Assembly (NCBI RefSeq): GCF_900095225.1
Contig: NZ_LT607415.1
Coordinates: 276,071 to 340,070 of the forward strand
Reading direction: 5' to 3'
From: Pseudomonas sp. UMAB-08
GTDB lineage: Bacteria > Pseudomonadota > Gammaproteobacteria > Pseudomonadales > Pseudomonadaceae
Length of the DNA: 64,000 bases
Shown here: one piece after another, positions 1 to 9,202 of the stretch
Layout: the number at the start of each line of letters is the position of its first letter
Position numbering within the stretch: position 1 is the first letter of the stretch
Translations under genes and position numbers: made by a program
Notes under the pieces: generated by a model
What the model was told of the DNA's origin: nothing
Database searches by the model: none
The model's input: the letters and a program-made list of their open reading frames with translations, nothing else

Positions 1-2
1 TC

Positions 3-569
3 AATATCGCCTTGCCGCTGGTGATGGTGGCGTTGACCGGGCAGTTCGTGCCGGGCATCGCGGTATTGCGCAACGACGGTTACCACACGCCTGCCAGCCC
101 GATCATTGCCAGCTCGGCGCTGGGCACGTTGTTGCTGGCGCCATTCGGTTGCCACGGGCTGAACCTGGCAGCGATCACCGCGGCCATCTGCACGGGGCGT
201 GAGTCTCATGAAGACAAGAGCAAACGCTATGTCGCCGGAGTGATGGGCGGGGTGTTGTACCTGTTGCTGGGCATCTTCGGTGCGACCCTGGTGTCGATCT
301 TCAGCGCTTTCCCCAAGGCACTGATCGCGGCACTGGCCGGGCTGGCGTTGTTTGCCGCTATTGCGGGCGCATTGGCCGGGTCCATGGCCGAACCCAAGGA
401 TCGCGAAGCCGCACTGATTACCTTCCTGGTCACGGCATCAGGCATGTCATTGCTGGGGCTTTCGGCGGCGTTCTGGGGCTTGATCTTCGGGCTCCTGGCA
501 CACCTGCTATTGACGTTTGGGAGAGTGAAAAAAGCCGGGGCGCTAGTGGCCCCGGTACAAGCAAGGTAG
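3..569 (+). CDS. benE: Benzoate/H+ symporter BenE, C-terminal part (5'-truncated by window edge)
   Basis: The open frame runs in from the left edge and stops at 569, giving about 188 residues of a hydrophobic inner-membrane protein. It shows the BenE-family stretch GQFVPGIAVLRNDGY, then PFGCHGLNLAAITAAICTG, followed by four to five membrane segments. BenE proteins import benzoate with protons. Full-length members are about 390–400 residues, so roughly the N-terminal half is missing. The OprD-type porin downstream fits a benzoate uptake pair, and in pseudomonads such pairs usually end a ben/cat cluster, which would lie left of this window (inference). Confidence 0.93.
   Translation, partial: NIALPLVMVALTGQFVPGIAVLRNDGYHTPASPIIASSALGTLLLAPFGCHGLNLAAITAAICTGRESHEDKSKRYVAGVMGGVLYLLLGIFGATLVSIFSAFPKALIAALAGLALFAAIAGALAGSMAEPKDREAALITFLVTASGMSLLGLSAAFWGLIFGLLAHLLLTFGRVKKAGALVAPVQAR
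535..555 (+). terminator. GC-rich hairpin overlapping the benE stop region
   Basis: Perfect 7-bp arms CCGGGGC and GCCCCGG flank a 7-nt loop just before the benE stop codon. There is no T-run, so it may be an attenuator or an mRNA-stabilising stem between benE and oprD, not a full terminator. Confidence 0.4.
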
Positions 570-702
570 CAAGGTAAAAAGGTACGGATCGGGAGCGTCC
601 GTTACTCGCATCAATCCATCGATCTCTGACTGACTGTCGCGGTTTTTAAACCCACGCCACGGTATAGGGATCGTTTGACCTAATAAAAACAAGAGTGACC
701 CT

Positions 703-1983
703 ATGAAAAACAGTGCGAGCGTCATCGGAATAATGGTTTCAGCGGCGGTGGCCGGTAGTTTTTGCGAAGTGGCGCGTGCAGACGAAAGTGCGTTCTTCAA
801 GGACTCGACGGCAACCTTGCAGGCGCGTAACTACTACTTCAGCCGCGACTATTCCGGCATCGTCGGCCCCAACAAACAGTCAAAGGCCGAGGAGTGGGCA
901 CAGGGCTTCATTCTCAACATGAAGTCCGGCTACACCGAAGGGGTCGTGGGGTTCGGGGTGGATGCCCTCGGCACACTGGGGATCAAACTCGACAGCAGTC
1001 GGGATCGGGTGAAGACCGGCTTACTGCCCTTGCACACCGACGGCCAATCCGCCGACGAATACAGCGAGGTGGCTGGCACACTGAAAATGAAAGTGGGCAA
1101 GACCGAACTGCGTGTGGGTGAACTGCAACCCAATCTGCCCGTACTGGCGTTCAGCGATATCCGCTTGTTGCCGCCGACCTACCAGGGCGCCAGCGTGGTC
1201 TCCACGGATATTGAAGGCTTGACCCTTAATGCCGGTCAATTGCGCTCTACCAACTTGCGCGACTCCACCAATGACCAGCAGATGTACGCGCTGATCAATG
1301 ACCCGACAAACCCACGGCGTATCGCCAGTATCACCTCCGATCGTTTCAACTACGCGGGTGCTGACTACACCTTCAACGACAAGCGCACCACGGTCGGCAT
1401 CTGGCAGGCCCAGCTCAAAGATATCTACCAGCAACGCTTCTACAACCTCAAACACATCGAGCCGTTCGGCAGCTGGAAACTGGGGGCGAACCTGGGCTTT
1501 TACGACGCTCAGGATGATGGACAGAGCAAAGCGGGCAGCCTCGACAACCACGCGTTTTACTCGCTGATGTCCGCCGCCCACGGAGGGAATACCTTTTACG
1601 TCGGCTATCAGGCGATCAATGGCAAAGACGGCTTCTTGCGTATTGGCGACAACATTTCGCCATTGGGTAACGAAGTGCCGACTTATGAGTTCGCCGCCCC
1701 TAAAGAGCGCTCCTGGCAACTGCGCGACGAGTACAACTTCGCCGCCATTGGCCTACCGGGTCTGGTGGTTGGCGCGCGCTACCTCAAGGGCGATAACGTC
1801 AATACCGGGCGGGGCTTCGAAGGCAAGGACTGGGAGCGTGATCTGGACATTGGCTACGTGATCCAGAGCGGACCATTCAGGGATGTGGGCATGCGCATTC
1901 GCAACGCGACAGCGCGTTCCAACTACCGCACCGACATCGACGAAAATCGGCTGATCCTGAGCTATACCATCAAGCTGTTCTGA
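703..1983 (+). CDS. OprD-family outer-membrane porin (benzoate-type, BenF/BenP-like)
   Basis: A 426-residue protein with a signal peptide (cleavage expected after EVARA, about residue 26) and beta-barrel character. It contains [20 protein letters not shown], typical of the OprD mature N-terminus, and ends in an aromatic residue (SYTIKLF), as outer-membrane barrels do. OprD porins are substrate-specific channels for small organic acids and amino acids. The position 133 bp after benE suggests it admits benzoate or a related aromatic acid, but the exact ligand is inference. A GAGTG ribosome site precedes the ATG. Confidence 0.9.
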   Translation: MKNSASVIGIMVSAAVAGSFCEVARADESAFFKDSTATLQARNYYFSRDYSGIVGPNKQSKAEEWAQGFILNMKSGYTEGVVGFGVDALGTLGIKLDSSRDRVKTGLLPLHTDGQSADEYSEVAGTLKMKVGKTELRVGELQPNLPVLAFSDIRLLPPTYQGASVVSTDIEGLTLNAGQLRSTNLRDSTNDQQMYALINDPTNPRRIASITSDRFNYAGADYTFNDKRTTVGIWQAQLKDIYQQRFYNLKHIEPFGSWKLGANLGFYDAQDDGQSKAGSLDNHAFYSLMSAAHGGNTFYVGYQAINGKDGFLRIGDNISPLGNEVPTYEFAAPKERSWQLRDEYNFAAIGLPGLVVGARYLKGDNVNTGRGFEGKDWERDLDIGYVIQSGPFRDVGMRIRNATARSNYRTDIDENRLILSYTIKLF

Positions 1984-1993
1984 TCCGGACGTT

Positions 1994-2023
1994 GCTGTCG
2001 GAGTCCTGATGGGCTCCGGCAGC
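1994..2023. terminator. Hairpin between convergent oprD and rarD-like genes
   Basis: Arms GCTGTCGGAG and CTCCGGCAGC pair over 10 bp with one G·U wobble and a 10-nt loop. It lies in the 46-bp gap between two convergent genes and could act in both directions. No clear T-run on either strand. Confidence 0.45.
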
Positions 2024-2029
2024 GACACC

Positions 2030-2914
2030 TCACGAGGCGTTTCTGCGGCGATGGGCCAGCAAGTGCTTGCTGCCTTCAAACATCAATACCAGCACGGCCA
2101 GCCAGATCGGCAGGTATGTCAGCCATTCGTCACGGCCGATACTTTCCCCCAGCAGCAAGGCGACGCCGACCAGAAGTACGGGTTCAACATAACTGAGCAG
2201 GCCGAACAGGCTGAAGGCCAGCATGCGACTCGCAAGAATATAACTGACCAGTGCTGAAGCGCTGATCATGCCCAACAGTGGAATCAACAGGTACAGCCTT
2301 GGATGTTCGGCGACGGCGCTGGGGTCACCGTTGAGGATGAACCAGGTTGCGATGGGCAGCAGCAGGGTCATGTCGAACCACAGACCGCCGAGATTATCGT
2401 TGCCCAACCTGCGCCGTAGCACGAAATACATTGGATAACCGAGGGCCACCAACAGGGTTTCCCAAGAGAAGCTGCCGACCCGGTACAGCTCATTGGCGAC
2501 GCCGATCAGGGCAAAAAAAGCGGCTATTTTTTGCAGCCGTGACAGGTGTTCGCCGTAGGCGATTCGGCCGGTCACGATCATCGTCAGTGGTAATAGAAAA
2601 TACCCCAGTGACACTTCCAGGCTCCGGCCATGCAGCGGTGCCCACATGAAGAGCAGGAGCTGCGCACCGAGCAGCGTCGAAGACAGCAGCATGCCGATCA
2701 GCAGGGTCGGCTTTTTTCGCAGGCGTCGGCCGATTTGGCAAACCAGCGGCCAATCACCACTGATAATCATGAACAGCGTTACGCAGGGCACGGTGAGCAG
2801 CATGCGCCAACCGAAGATCTCTTCACCACTCAGAGGGGGCATCAGCGAAGTATAGAAATACATGACCCCGAACAGGATCGAGGCCATAACCGACAGTACA
2901 ACACCTTTTGACAC
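2030..2914 (-). CDS. rarD: RarD-type EamA/DMT-superfamily permease
   Basis: About 294 residues with roughly ten membrane segments, matching the RarD branch of the EamA (drug/metabolite transporter) family. The N-terminus (SKGVVLSVMASILFGVMYFY) and the GYFLLPLTMIVTGRIAYGE segment in the middle are characteristic. I start it at GTG 2914, which has GAGGA a few bases upstream, instead of a TTG seven codons earlier. RarD is associated with chloramphenicol sensitivity in older literature, but substrates are generally unknown. It stands alone, convergent with oprD. Confidence 0.8.
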   Translation of the reverse strand: MSKGVVLSVMASILFGVMYFYTSLMPPLSGEEIFGWRMLLTVPCVTLFMIISGDWPLVCQIGRRLRKKPTLLIGMLLSSTLLGAQLLLFMWAPLHGRSLEVSLGYFLLPLTMIVTGRIAYGEHLSRLQKIAAFFALIGVANELYRVGSFSWETLLVALGYPMYFVLRRRLGNDNLGGLWFDMTLLLPIATWFILNGDPSAVAEHPRLYLLIPLLGMISASALVSYILASRMLAFSLFGLLSYVEPVLLVGVALLLGESIGRDEWLTYLPIWLAVLVLMFEGSKHLLAHRRRNAS

Positions 2915-3147
2915 AAGATCCTCGCGCGGCTTCAAGCTTTTATAGGGAGCTTGTTTTGTGAAGGGCTCTCCGGTTTTAACCTTGAGAGAAGCGGCGCACA
3001 GTCTAGCTGATCCTCCATGGCAGGACAGGACGGACTCCGTTCAGCTTTCCTGTGAATCCGGAACGAAACATTTGGTTAGGCCGTGAGCTTTGTTAGGCTG
3101 CTGCGATTGCCCGGTTGAACCTGCCCGGGGTTATCGAAGGACGCCCC

Positions 3148-4299
3148 ATGACGGCCATCAGCACCGCGGCACCGGTTATCCCGGGCCGAATGGAACAGTT
3201 TTCCACGCGTATCGGGTTTTTTATCGCCGGGTTCGGCATCGCAGCGTGGGCGCCGTTGGTGCCCTATGCCAAGGCGCGGGTCGGGCTGAATGACGGGACT
3301 CTCGGGTTATTGCTCCTGTGTTTGGGGGTCGGCTCGATCATCGCCATGCCGTTGGCAGGGGCGCTCGCGGCGCGGTTCGGATGCCGCAGTGTCTTGATCG
3401 TCTCCAGCGTGTTGATTTGTCTGTGCCTGCCCTTGCTGGCGTCAGTTTCCAGTCTGTCGTTGCTGGTGGCGACGCTGTTCGTGTTTGGCGCGAGCATGGG
3501 CGCACTGGACTGCACGGTGAACATTCAGGCGATCATCGTCGAACGGGCCAGTGGCAAGACCATGATGTCGGGCTTTCATGGCTTGTTCAGCCTGGGAGGG
3601 ATCATCGGTGCTGGCGGGGTCAGTGGCTTGCTCAGTGCGGGTGCTTCGCCGTTGATCGCGATGTGGGTGGTGGTTGCCTTTATGGTCATTGCTCTGCTCA
3701 GAGCCTCGCCGCATTTCCTCACCTATGGCAGCGAAAGCGATGGCCCGGCGTTTGCCGTGCCCCACGGCGTGGTGCTGTGTATTGGTTTGCTGTGCTTTAC
3801 CGTGTTCCTCACCGAAGGCGCAATGCTCGATTGGAGTGCGGTGTTCCTCAGTTCCTTGCGTAATGTCGATCCGTCTTATGCCGGGCTGGGCTATGCGGTG
3901 TTCGCCCTGACCATGACCCTCGGCCGGTTTTTTGGCGATGCCATCGTTCGTCGAGTCGGGGCCAATCGCGTCATTATTCTCGGCGGCCTGTGCGCAGCGC
4001 TGGGGTTGGCACTGTCTACACTGATCCCCTCGTGGGAAGCGGCGTTGCTTGGTTACGCGCTGGTCGGTGCCGGTTGTTCCAACATCATTCCAGTGCTCTA
4101 CAGCGCTGTTGGCCGACAAAAGGTCATGCCAGAAAACGTGGCTGTCCCGGCGATCACCACCCTGGGGTACGCCGGCATCCTTGCCGGTCCAGCGCTCATT
4201 GGCTTCATCGCCCACGCCAGCAGCCTGAGCCTGGCCTTTCTGATTGTTGCCGTGTTGCTGCTGGGTGTTTCGGTGAGTGGGCGTATCTTGAAGGTATGA
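3148..4299 (+). CDS. MFS transporter (YbjJ/fucose-permease-like)
   Basis: About 383 residues, twelve predicted membrane segments, major facilitator superfamily. The N-terminal FSTRIGFFIAGFGIAAWAPLVPYAKARVGLNDGTLG pattern (quoted in part) and a second-half RRVGANRVIILGG loop place it with YbjJ-like sugar or drug permeases. I chose ATG 3148 because AAGGA sits seven bases upstream; an upstream TTG at 3115 in the same frame has no ribosome site. Substrate is not deducible from sequence. It converges on the LysR gene at 4311 with an 11-bp gap. Confidence 0.8.
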   Translation: MTAISTAAPVIPGRMEQFSTRIGFFIAGFGIAAWAPLVPYAKARVGLNDGTLGLLLLCLGVGSIIAMPLAGALAARFGCRSVLIVSSVLICLCLPLLASVSSLSLLVATLFVFGASMGALDCTVNIQAIIVERASGKTMMSGFHGLFSLGGIIGAGGVSGLLSAGASPLIAMWVVVAFMVIALLRASPHFLTYGSESDGPAFAVPHGVVLCIGLLCFTVFLTEGAMLDWSAVFLSSLRNVDPSYAGLGYAVFALTMTLGRFFGDAIVRRVGANRVIILGGLCAALGLALSTLIPSWEAALLGYALVGAGCSNIIPVLYSAVGRQKVMPENVAVPAITTLGYAGILAGPALIGFIAHASSLSLAFLIVAVLLLGVSVSGRILKV

Positions 4300-4310
4300 A
4301 CCACTAAGGT

Positions 4311-5276
4311 TCAGGACCTTGGTGTCGTTGGGAGCGACGACGCCAACAGATCACCGATCAACACGTAGTGCGGTGCCTCCGAGGGCAGTTGCGCTGCGAA
4401 TTCGCCAACGACTTCCTGGGTCAGGCTGACGATGTCTTCAACCAGCTCCATGCCCGCGCCGGTACGCCAACTGGCGACGATGTCCATGGCAGGCGGCAGG
4501 GGAACGTCATGGATCAGTGTCAGGACGCCCTGCGCCAGTTCTCCACGCACCAGCGCTGCTGGCAATGCACCGATGCCGAAGCCGTCGCGCACCAGGCGGG
4601 TGATGGCGGAGGCCGAGTTCACGCAATTGATGCGCTGCGTCACGATGTTGGCTGTGTGCAGCATGTTCAGGATGTCCTGGTGCGGGCGTGAGTTCCGCGA
4701 AAAGGTCACGATGCGTTCCAGCGACAGCTCTTCGAGCGAGGCGTAAGGCCGGTCATAGGCCGAGCCGGTCGGCACCACCCAATGCATCGGGTAGCGGGCC
4801 AGTACCGTGTTGCGCACCGAGTCGAAGCGCAGCACATCAGTCTGGAAAATAATGTCCTGATAACCCTTTTCCAACTGCACGCACAGGTTGCTGGCAGTGT
4901 CGGCGGTCAGTTCGATCTCCAGCGCCGGGTAACACTTCATCAGGCGTGTTACCAAAGGGCTGAGCCAGGTGTGTATCACCGTATCCATCGCCCCGATACG
5001 AATCCGCCCGCGTACCTGTCGCGGGTCCTTGATCGCGTCTTTCATGCTCTGCATCGTGTCCATGATGTGTTCGGCGTATTCCAGCACGCGCAAACCTTCA
5101 GTGGTCAGCGAAACCCCCTTGGAATCACGAACGAACAGGCGCACACCCATTTCATCCTCCAGGGCGGCAATGCGGCTGGAAATAGACGCCTGGGTGCTGA
5201 ACAGTTTCTCTGCCGTGAGCCTGAAGCTTTTCAGGCGGGCGACCCAGACGAAGGTTTCCAGAAATTTGAGATTCAC
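4311..5276 (-). CDS. LysR-family transcriptional regulator of the DUF969/DUF979 locus
   Basis: About 321 residues. The N-terminal winged helix-turn-helix reads NLKFLETFVWVARLKSFRLT and is followed by STQASISSRIAALE; a substrate-binding domain fills the rest. The best start is GTG 5276, with AAGGA nine bases upstream; the longer in-frame extension lacks homology to LysR N-termini. It diverges from the permease pair at 5609, so by LysR custom it probably controls those genes. Effector unknown; if the permeases carry 5-oxoproline, that would be a candidate (inference). Confidence 0.87.
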   Translation of the reverse strand: MNLKFLETFVWVARLKSFRLTAEKLFSTQASISSRIAALEDEMGVRLFVRDSKGVSLTTEGLRVLEYAEHIMDTMQSMKDAIKDPRQVRGRIRIGAMDTVIHTWLSPLVTRLMKCYPALEIELTADTASNLCVQLEKGYQDIIFQTDVLRFDSVRNTVLARYPMHWVVPTGSAYDRPYASLEELSLERIVTFSRNSRPHQDILNMLHTANIVTQRINCVNSASAITRLVRDGFGIGALPAALVRGELAQGVLTLIHDVPLPPAMDIVASWRTGAGMELVEDIVSLTQEVVGEFAAQLPSEAPHYVLIGDLLASSLPTTPRS

Positions 5277-5608
5277 CGAGTCGGTTCCTTGCTGTTTAAG
5301 GGTGTAGCGGGTTTCGCATGCCGCAGAGACAGAGTGAGCGTCACCGTGTAGGGGTAGCACTGACCCTTTGGAAATTGCAGGTTATATGCCAGCACCTCTA
5401 CAGAAATTGTTATGGGGTATAGCGGTTTTTTCTCGTTGGACACAGCTGTCGGCGTACCGAAAGATTGCTGGAGAATGAGAGAGGACTCCATGAATAACAA
5501 CAATCAAAACTATGTTTGCATCGCTCCGTACCTCTGGTGGTTCACAGGATGATTATTCGACGTCTGGCCTGAGCCTTGTCACCTGACCCACAGAACGAGA
5601 TCCTTATT
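5277..5608. promoter_or_regulatory. Divergent intergenic region between LysR gene and DUF969 gene
   Basis: 332 bp without a convincing gene. It should carry both divergent promoters and the LysR binding site. I could not pick out an unambiguous T-N11-A palindrome. A purine/TA-rich stretch around 5400–5440 is the likeliest promoter area. Confidence 0.4.
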
Positions 5609-6325
5609 ATGCAAACCGCTATTAACCTCTGGCCGCTGCTGGGCGTGCTGGTCATCGTCATTGGCTTCGTGCTGCGCTTCAATCCGATGCTGGTGGTCGC
5701 CCTCGCGGCCGTGGTCACCGGTTTTGCCGCGAGCATGCCGTTGGACACTATTCTTGCGACCATCGGCAACGGGTTCATCAAAACCCGCACCTTGCCCCTG
5801 ATCATCCTGTTGCCGCTGGCGGTCATCGGCCTGCTGGAGCGCCACGGTTTGCGTCTGCATGCGCAAAGCTGGATTGCCCGGTTCCAGAGCGCGACGGCCG
5901 GTCGCCTGTTGATTGCTTACCTGTTTGTCCGCGAAATCACTGCTGCGGTGGGGCTGACAAGCCTGGGCGGGCACCCGCAGATGGTCCGACCATTGTTGGC
6001 GCCCATGGCTGAAGGCGCTGCCGAGGCGCGGTTCGGCAAGCTGCCGGAAGCAGTGCGTTTTCGATTGCTGGCGCTATGCGCGGCAACGGACAACGTCGGG
6101 CTGTTCTTCGGCGAAGACATATTCGTCGCCTTTGGCGCTATCGCCTTGATGCACACCTTTCTGCTGGGCTCGGGGATCGACGTTGACCCGATGCACATTG
6201 CGTTCTGGGGTATTCCAACGGCGATCTGTGCGTTCGTGATCCACGCCATACGGCTGCATCGCTTTGATCGATTGTTGGGACGTGAACTGCAAGCCAGCCC
6301 GGCTGTGAAGGAGCTTGCGCAATGA
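5609..6325 (+). CDS. DUF969 family permease subunit (putative 5-oxoproline transporter)
   Basis: About 238 residues with several membrane helices, recognised as DUF969 from NLWPLLGVLVIVIGFVLRFN and from LFVREITAAVGLTSLGGHPQ. Start chosen at ATG 5609; an upstream TTG in frame adds 11 residues without support. DUF969 and DUF979 proteins are always found as a pair, and current family naming links them to 5-oxoproline uptake, often beside pyroglutamyl peptidase. No such peptidase is seen here. The ATGA overlap with the next gene indicates coupled translation. Confidence 0.8.
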   Translation: MQTAINLWPLLGVLVIVIGFVLRFNPMLVVALAAVVTGFAASMPLDTILATIGNGFIKTRTLPLIILLPLAVIGLLERHGLRLHAQSWIARFQSATAGRLLIAYLFVREITAAVGLTSLGGHPQMVRPLLAPMAEGAAEARFGKLPEAVRFRLLALCAATDNVGLFFGEDIFVAFGAIALMHTFLLGSGIDVDPMHIAFWGIPTAICAFVIHAIRLHRFDRLLGRELQASPAVKELAQ

Positions 6326-7271
6326 TCATCTCGATTCAATACCTGTACTGGTTGGCGGGGGTGATTCTGGCGATCACCTCGGTCATGACGCTCACCGATA
6401 AAAGTAATCCGAAGCGCTGGAGCACCGGTTTATTCTGGGGCCTGTTCAGCATCGCGTTTCTGGTGGGCGAGCAGTTGCCACCCGCGCTGGTTGGCGTCGG
6501 TGTGCTGGCGATGGCTGCCATCGCCGGGTGCGGCGGGGTTGGGATGGGTAAACATCATGACCTGCCCGACAAGGCTCGTCGGGCAAGCGCCGGGCGCTTA
6601 GGCAACAAACTGTTCATCCCGGCACTGGCGATTCCGCTGGTGACTGTGATCGGCGCGGTCTTTCTGAAAAACGTCAAATTCGGCGACGTGGCCTTGCTTG
6701 ATCCGGCCAACAGCACCTTTGTCTCGCTGGGCATCGGCTGCCTGATCGCGCTGTCGTTGGCGTGCTGGCTGACCCGCGACACCCCGGTGCAGGCGATGCG
6801 TGAGTCACGCCGTCTGACGGAGGCGCTGGGGTGGGCGCTGGTACTGCCGCAAATGCTCGCCATGCTCGGGCTGTTGTTCAATGACGCAGGCGTTGGCAAG
6901 GCGGTGGCGCACCTGGCCACGGCCTACATCAACCTCGACTTCCGCTTGGTGGCGGTGATGGTCTACGTGTTGGGCATGGCCCTGTTCACCGTGGTCATGG
7001 GCAACGGTTTCGCCGCCTTTCCAGTGATGACGGGGGGTATTGGCGTGCCGTACTGGTCGGCATGTACGGCGCCAACCCTGCGGTGATGGCTGCCATCGGC
7101 ATGTTCTCCGGTTACTGCGGAACACTGATGACGCCCATGGCCGCCAACTACAACATTGTCCCGGCGGCGTTGCTGGAGTTACCGGACAAGTACGCGGTGA
7201 TCAAGGCGCAGATCCCCACGGCGCTGGCGATGCTGGTGGTCAATATCGTGTTGTTGTACGTGCTGATGTGA
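6322..7271 (+). pseudogene. DUF979 family permease subunit, frameshifted near 7051
   Basis: The frame opened at ATG 6322 encodes a typical DUF979 membrane protein for about 242 codons, then leaves it after ...MTGGIGVP and stops at 7086. The family sequence continues in another frame from about 7053 (LVGMYGANPAVMAAIGMFSG, then MTPMAANYNIVPAALLELPD) to the stop at 7271. One missing base between 7050 and 7053 explains this: a G there would restore P-V-L-V-G. The intact product would be about 316 residues, the usual family length. It is either a real inactivating mutation or a sequencing error. Confidence 0.85.
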
Positions 7272-7280
7272 TGTTTTAAA

Positions 7281-8243
7281 TCACCCGGCAACGCTGCTCT
7301 GTTTGAGTACGAACGGTTTCTCCACCGGAGCAGCGGCGCTGGCAGGTGTTCTACCGGACTTCAACAGCGTTTGAATCGCCTGGCTGTAAGCTTCACGCCC
7401 CAGGCTCATGCTGTTGTTGTGTGTGCCGCCAGGGACCAGCAACAAGCGTTTGGGTTCTCGGGCGGCCTGATACAGCTCTTCACTGAAGCGCGATGGCACA
7501 TAAGGGTCATCCATGCCGTGCACGATCAGTACCGGCATGTGGATCTCAGCGATTTTGTCGATGGAATCGAACTTTTGCGACAACAGCCAGCGCACCGGCA
7601 GCGACGTGTTGGCGACAGCCGTCGCCACGTCAGCGAGGGTGGTGAAAGTGGATTCGATGATCAGCCCCCGCGCCTGCTTTTTACCGCCGTCGCGTTCAGC
7701 ATCGCGACCCAGTTCGGCGGCCAGATCAATCGCCACGGCACCGCCCAGTGAATGGCCGTACAGCAGGCGTTTTGTGGCGTCGGGCTGCAAGGTTTTCAGA
7801 CGCGCCCAGGCGATGCGTGCATCCTCGTACACCGAGGTCTCCGATGGTAGTGACCCCAGGCTCTGACCGAAGCCGCGGTAGTCGATGGCCAGTACAGAGA
7901 AACCCATGGCATGCAGTTGCTCGATGCGGAAAAACTGGCCCGTCAGGTTCCACCGTGTTCCGTGCAGGTACAGCACAGCGGGCGCGCTGGCTTTAGCTGC
8001 TGGCCACCACCAGGCATGGATGTTTTGCGAGTCGCCAAAATTTGGCGCCTTGAGTTCCAACTCTTCAACGTCGGCTGGCAAACCGTGATACCAACTGGCG
8101 GTGCCTGGCTCGATCTGGAACAGCAGCGTGCGCTCTTCGTGCTTAAGCACCGAGCAACTCAACGGCATGCCGAGGATCACCAGCGTCATGCATAGCAGCC
8201 TCAACCAGTGGGCTTTGAGGCGCGAAAAAAATAACGTCGGCAT
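7281..8243 (-). CDS. Alpha/beta hydrolase with N-terminal membrane anchor or signal
   Basis: 320 residues. A hydrophobic segment at residues 12–30 (LRLLCMTLVILGMPLSCS) suggests export or anchoring. The alpha/beta hydrolase core follows, with the nucleophile elbow GHSLGG, an acid in HGMDDPYVP and a late histidine in PGGTHNNS. It resembles YfhR/bem46-like serine hydrolases, which are mostly of unknown substrate. It is convergent with the frameshifted DUF979 gene and separate from the msr operon upstream, with a 166-bp gap. Confidence 0.8.
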   Translation of the reverse strand: MPTLFFSRLKAHWLRLLCMTLVILGMPLSCSVLKHEERTLLFQIEPGTASWYHGLPADVEELELKAPNFGDSQNIHAWWWPAAKASAPAVLYLHGTRWNLTGQFFRIEQLHAMGFSVLAIDYRGFGQSLGSLPSETSVYEDARIAWARLKTLQPDATKRLLYGHSLGGAVAIDLAAELGRDAERDGGKKQARGLIIESTFTTLADVATAVANTSLPVRWLLSQKFDSIDKIAEIHMPVLIVHGMDDPYVPSRFSEELYQAAREPKRLLLVPGGTHNNSMSLGREAYSQAIQTLLKSGRTPASAAAPVEKPFVLKQSSVAG

Positions 8244-8409
8244 GGTGTGTCTCGGCGTTGAAGGTCGTCAGTCGATGGATTGGCCTTAGTGCGCAACAGC
8301 TGGCGAAGGCGGCGTGTCAGGCATACACGCGTCATGTGGATCGCAGGCAAGTCTCCCACAGACCTGTGAAGGCGCAAACGTGTTCGCGAAGCTTTTGCAG
8401 CTGCACTCA

Positions 8410-9141
8410 TTACAGCCCTTTGCCCACTAGCACTGGATCAGCGCGATAAAGGGTCGGCTCCATCTGCTTGAGATACTCCACTTTCGGCAGGTCATTGATG
8501 ACGATGTAGGGACTGCTCGGGTTCAACGTCAGGTAGTTCTGGTGGTAGGTTTCGGCCGGGTAAAACGCTTTGTTGTTTTCAATCCGGGTGACGATGGGTG
8601 CGTTGAACGCTTTGGATGCGTCAAGTTGGGCGATGTAGGCCTTGGCGATTTTTTCCTGCAGCGGGTTCTGCGGGAAAATCGCCGAGCGGTATTGGGTGCC
8701 GCTGTCGGGGCCTTGTCTGTTCAATTCGGTTGGGTTGTGGGCCACCGAGAAGAACACCTGCAGCAAGCGTCCATAAGTGATTGTTGTCGGGTCGTAGGTG
8801 ATCTGTACCGACTCCGCATGCCCGGTGTCGCCGGAACTGACCTGACCATACTCTGCCGTGTTGGCGGCGCCGCCCGCGTAACCGGACACCGCGTTCTCGA
8901 CGCCGCGCACGTGCTGGAATACGCCTTGAACACCCCAAAAGCATCCGCCAGCGATTACGGCCACTTCGCGGTGGGCGGTGCCGACAGGCTCATCCAGAGC
9001 GGGTGGGGCGATGGCAACGGCTTTTTCGGCCGAACACGCGGTTTGCGACAGGCCCAGTAGCAAGGTGATCAGGCTGACGCCAGCCAGTTTCAACGGCAAC
9101 CACGAAGTCGATCTCTTTTCGCCCACTGTAGAAGTACTCAT
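8410..9141 (-). CDS. msrA: Peptide methionine sulfoxide reductase MsrA, exported
   Basis: About 243 residues from ATG 9141, chosen because AGG lies nine bases upstream. A signal-like segment ends in LSQTACSA (possible lipoprotein Cys36). The MsrA domain follows, with the catalytic motif GGCFWG at residues 65–70 (Cys67), then SGYAGG and the C-terminal AETYHQNYL. MsrA reduces methionine-S-sulfoxide in proteins. Most MsrA proteins are cytoplasmic; here the leader and the adjacent dipZ point to the cell envelope, with electrons delivered by DipZ (inference). Confidence 0.9.
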   Translation of the reverse strand: MSTSTVGEKRSTSWLPLKLAGVSLITLLLGLSQTACSAEKAVAIAPPALDEPVGTAHREVAVIAGGCFWGVQGVFQHVRGVENAVSGYAGGAANTAEYGQVSSGDTGHAESVQITYDPTTITYGRLLQVFFSVAHNPTELNRQGPDSGTQYRSAIFPQNPLQEKIAKAYIAQLDASKAFNAPIVTRIENNKAFYPAETYHQNYLTLNPSSPYIVINDLPKVEYLKQMEPTLYRADPVLVGKGL

Positions 9142-9202
9142 TTTTTTCATCCTCACGTTCATCATTGAGAAAATCGCACGCTGTGAAGGCAGAACCACGT
9201 GA

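Noticed and set aside
7032..7037. G6 run as site of the DUF979 frameshift
   Set aside because: Adding a G here would change the conserved TGGIGVP text; a loss near 7051 restores the family sequence better.
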